From assembly GCA_963726135.1 (NCBI GenBank), contig CAVSBE010000008.1:2666001-2730000 (forward strand): a DNA stretch of 64,000 nt. The letters are read 5' to 3'. Source of the stretch: Bog-473 sp963726135 (GTDB lineage: Bacteria; Actinomycetota; Acidimicrobiia; Acidimicrobiales; RAAP-2). The translations under genes and the position numbers were made by a program. Under the pieces are notes generated by a model. That model did not search any database, was not told the DNA's origin, and saw only the letters and a list, made by a program, of their open reading frames with translations. Positions 61,772 through 64,000 of this stretch are shown in pieces; within the stretch, counting starts at the first letter, position 1; each line of letters begins with the position of its first letter.

Positions 61772-62962
61772 GTGCCCGCGGACGATCTCTTCCTCCCCGA
61801 GCCCGAGCCACGGGAAGTGCGCTACACGGTGATCTCGGTCGACGACCACGTGGTCGAACCCCCCCACATGTTCGAGGGACGGCTCCCCCCGGCGCTCCAG
61901 GACCGCGCCCCCCGCATCGTCGAGACGCCGAAGGGGCACCAGGTGTGGGAGTTCGAGGGCGAGCGCTACAGCCAGGTCGGCATGAACGCGGTGGCCGGGC
62001 GCCGGCCCGAGACGTACGGCCTGGAGCCCTTCCGCTTCGACCAGATGCGCCCCGGCTGCTACGACGTCGACGCCCGTGTGCGCGACATGGACATCAACGG
62101 CGTGCGGGCCTCGGTGAACTTCCCTTCGATGATCACGGGCTTCTGCGGCCGCGTCTTCTTCGACGCCAAGGACCGCGACCTCGGCCTCGCCTGCGTCCGG
62201 GCCTGGAACGACTGGCTCTTCGAGGAGTGGTACACGCCGCACCCCGAGCGCATCGTGCCCCTCGGGATCACCTACCTGGCCGACCCGACGCTGGCGGTGG
62301 CCGAGCTCCGCCGCAACGCCGAGCGCGGCTTCACGTCGGTCACCCTTCCCGAGCGGCCGCACGAGATCGGGCTGCCCTCGCTGTGGGACCGTGCGCACTG
62401 GGACCCCATCATGGAGGCGGTGGTCGAGACCGAGACCGTCGTCTCGCTCCACGTCGGCAGCTCGGGCCTCACGCCGGCGCCGCCCGGGGCGGGTATCGAT
62501 TCGCTGCACCTCGGCGCCACGCTCTTCGGGCAGCTGTCGCTCACCGCCTGCGCAGAGTGGCTGTGGTCGGGCTACGCCCTGCGCCACCCCACCCTCAAGA
62601 TCGCCATGAGCGAGGGCGGCATCGGATGGGTCGCCATGCTCGTCGACCGCCTGGAGAACATCGTCGACCGCTCCGGCTACGGCCGGGGCTGGGAGGTGCG
62701 CCCCGCCGACGTGCTGCGGCGCAACTTCTGGTTCTGCACGATCGACGACCCCTCGACCATCGACACCCGTCACGCCATCGGGGTCGACCACATCATGGTG
62801 GAGGTCGACTACCCGCACGGCGACAGCACCTGGCCCGATACCCAGGCCGTCATAGAGCGGTGCTGGGGTCATATCCCCGCCGACGAGCTGCGCGCCATGT
62901 GCTGCCTGAACGCGGCGGCGCTCTACCGGCACCCGCTGCCCGACACGATCCTGCCGCGCTGA
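61772..62962 (+). CDS. amidohydrolase family 2 (ACMSD-like) hydrolase
   Basis: 396 aa from GTG 61772. Second member of the family of 7684-8850. VISVDDHVVEPPHMF replaces the usual HxH at the N-terminus; SLHVGSSG, IAMSEGGIGWVAML and DHIMVEVDYPHGDSTWP give the later metal and catalytic residues. Read with the class II aldolase gene 11 bases after it, so a joint catabolic job on a carboxylated compound is inferred. Substrate unknown. Confidence 0.82.
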   Translation: MPADDLFLPEPEPREVRYTVISVDDHVVEPPHMFEGRLPPALQDRAPRIVETPKGHQVWEFEGERYSQVGMNAVAGRRPETYGLEPFRFDQMRPGCYDVDARVRDMDINGVRASVNFPSMITGFCGRVFFDAKDRDLGLACVRAWNDWLFEEWYTPHPERIVPLGITYLADPTLAVAELRRNAERGFTSVTLPERPHEIGLPSLWDRAHWDPIMEAVVETETVVSLHVGSSGLTPAPPGAGIDSLHLGATLFGQLSLTACAEWLWSGYALRHPTLKIAMSEGGIGWVAMLVDRLENIVDRSGYGRGWEVRPADVLRRNFWFCTIDDPSTIDTRHAIGVDHIMVEVDYPHGDSTWPDTQAVIERCWGHIPADELRAMCCLNAAALYRHPLPDTILPR

Positions 62963-62973
62963 AAGGGGCGACC

Positions 62974-63705
62974 ATGTTCACGCCGACCGCCGAGAAGTTG
63001 ATGCCGGACCTGACACCACGAGAGGAGCTCGTCGTCCTGGCCCGGGCGCTATGGCGCGAGGGCTACAACGACCACCTGGCCGGCCACATCACGGTGAACC
63101 TGGGCGACGGCACCCTGCTGTGCAACCCGTGGCTGCTCACGTGGGCCGAGCTGCGGCCGTCGCAGGTGTTGCGCATCGACCTCGACGGTCGGGTGCTCGA
63201 GGGGGACTGGCCCGTCCCGCTCGGCATCCCCCTCCACCTGGAGCTGCACAAGATGCGGTCGGACGTGGGCTGGGCACTGCACAACCACCCGCTCTTCGGC
63301 ACCGTGTGGGCCGACCTGGCCGAGCTGCCCCCGATCCTCGACCAGAGCTCGGCGCTCGGCGGCGGCACCCTGGCGATGGTCGACGAGTACGAGGGACCGG
63401 TCAACGACCCCGCGAGCGCGCGCCGAGCCGTGGGACAGATGGGTTCGTCCTCCATGGCGCTGCTCGCCGGGCACGGCGTGTTCGTGCTGGGGGGCTCGGC
63501 CCGGGCCGTCCACCAGCGCGCGGTGGCGCTCGAACAGCGGTGCCAGCACGCCTGGTACGCCCGCGCCGCCGGAGGATCGGGGGAATCGAGGGTGCCGCAG
63601 GGCTTCATCGACTTCATGGCCGGGAGCGACGGCGAGGGCTTCATCGGCTTCTGGGAGGCCGCGGTGCGGGCCGAGCTCGCCGCCGACCCCGACCTGCTGG
63701 ATTGA
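62974..63705 (+). CDS. class II aldolase/adducin family protein
   Basis: 243 aa from ATG 62974, with GAAAGGGG upstream. Zinc-dependent fuculose-aldolase fold: LWREGYNDHLAGHITVNLGD (the His after AGH), HLELHKMRSDVGWALHNHPLFG (metal HxH pair), and MALLAGHGVFVLG (third His). Likely a lyase or aldolase on a hydroxy-acid. It follows the amidohydrolase on the same strand and is followed by a hairpin. Confidence 0.85.
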   Translation: MFTPTAEKLMPDLTPREELVVLARALWREGYNDHLAGHITVNLGDGTLLCNPWLLTWAELRPSQVLRIDLDGRVLEGDWPVPLGIPLHLELHKMRSDVGWALHNHPLFGTVWADLAELPPILDQSSALGGGTLAMVDEYEGPVNDPASARRAVGQMGSSSMALLAGHGVFVLGGSARAVHQRAVALEQRCQHAWYARAAGGSGESRVPQGFIDFMAGSDGEGFIGFWEAAVRAELAADPDLLD

Positions 63706-63709
63706 GAAA

Positions 63710-63728
63710 CCCGCCGAGACACGGCGGG
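63710..63728 (+). terminator. hairpin terminator candidate after the aldolase gene
   Basis: Perfect 7-base arms CCCGCCG/CGGCGGG with a five-base AGACA loop, four bases after the stop codon (63703-63705). No U tract follows, as is common in high-GC actinobacteria. Confidence 0.5.
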
Positions 63729-63791
63729 CGCCCGGGCACGTGTGACCTTGTTCTCTAGACGCCCCCGAGACGGCGTGGATAGCTGGAGTGA

Positions 63792-64000
63792 TGAGGACCT
63801 CGTCATTCATGCGCCAGAACGACGCATTCACCTGGTACATGGAGAGCGATCCCGAATTGCGTTCGACCGTGGTCGGCGTCGCCTGGCTGGAGACCGCTCC
63901 CGCCTGGGAGGACCTGGTTCGACGGCTGGAGAGGGCGACCCGCCAGATCCCCTCGTTCCGGCAGCGCCCCGTCGAGGTGCCCGCGCACCTGGCCACGCCG
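63792..64000 (+). CDS. WS/DGAT-type acyltransferase, 5' part
   Basis: The first 69 codons before the window ends. MRQNDAFTWYMESDPELRS and the following VVGVAWLETAPAWEDLVRRL, then ATRQIPSFRQRPVE, are the usual N-terminal blocks of wax ester synthase/diacylglycerol acyltransferases. The start is ATG 63792 or 63810, each in frame; the ribosome binding site is not decisive. The HHxxxDG motif lies beyond the window. It is a second member besides 11030-12417. Confidence 0.75.

Overview
This is a high-GC actinobacterial chromosome segment carrying the replication origin. The gene order dnaA-dnaN-recF-dciA-gyrB-gyrA on one side and rpmH-rnpA-yidD-yidC-jag-rsmG-parA-parB on the other matches the classic Actinomycetota layout. 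So do the cwlM-trxA-trxB-murJ-DUF6049-pcnA block and the ino1-padR-DUF5318 and rpsF-ssb-rpsR-rplI-dnaB blocks, all of which resemble the mycobacterial origin region. Lipid-metabolism genes without mycobacterial hallmarks make an uncultured or little-studied lineage such as Acidimicrobiia my best guess; that assignment is inference.

Layout. (1) 1-6.6 kb is accessory DNA: a broken SnoaL-like gene, a small CDS, a decayed IS3-family element (1379-2645), two paralogous Met-rich anchored proteins of unknown function with a translationally coupled membrane protein, and a fragment of a sigma factor. (2) 6.7-20.8 kb holds metabolic and signalling genes: an ACMSD-like amidohydrolase, an MFS transporter, a WS/DGAT acyltransferase coupled to a PlsC-like acyltransferase, a divergent GAF histidine kinase/NarL-type regulator pair, a degenerate GGDEF protein, RNase D, an acyl-CoA synthetase and an aldo/keto reductase. 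(3) 20.9-24.6 kb is a block of three leftward surface proteins, one with seven chaplin-like Cys repeats. (4) 24.8-28.9 kb encodes a long dCTP deaminase, a D-aminoacylase-type hydrolase and signal peptidase I. (5) 28.9-44.1 kb is the origin core: gyrA, gyrB, dciA, recF, dnaN, oriC, dnaA, then rpmH to parB, with two parS sites. (6) 44.2-53.4 kb contains cell-envelope and thioredoxin genes (CwlM-like pseudo-amidase, trxA, trxB, degV, murJ, DUF6049), then the CCA-adding enzyme and an AhpD-like protein. (7) 53.6-61 kb contains ino1 and its PadR neighbour, panB, and the rpsF-ssb-rpsR-rplI-dnaB cluster. (8) 61-64 kb returns to accessory catabolic genes and ends inside a second WS/DGAT gene.

Replication and segregation signals are unusually readable. 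A DnaA-box pair, a GC spacer and DnaA-trio-like triplets sit between dnaA and dnaN; a four-box head-to-tail DnaA-box array lies upstream of dnaB; two more box-like sites follow parB; and two parS sites precede parA. No CRISPR array, tRNA, rRNA, prophage or recognisable defence system was seen.

A caution on quality: about fifteen single-base frameshifts lie in otherwise well-conserved genes, nearly all in the first 29 kb and mostly in short homopolymers or tandem repeats. Some are probably sequencing or assembly errors. Genes marked as frameshifted may be intact in the organism.
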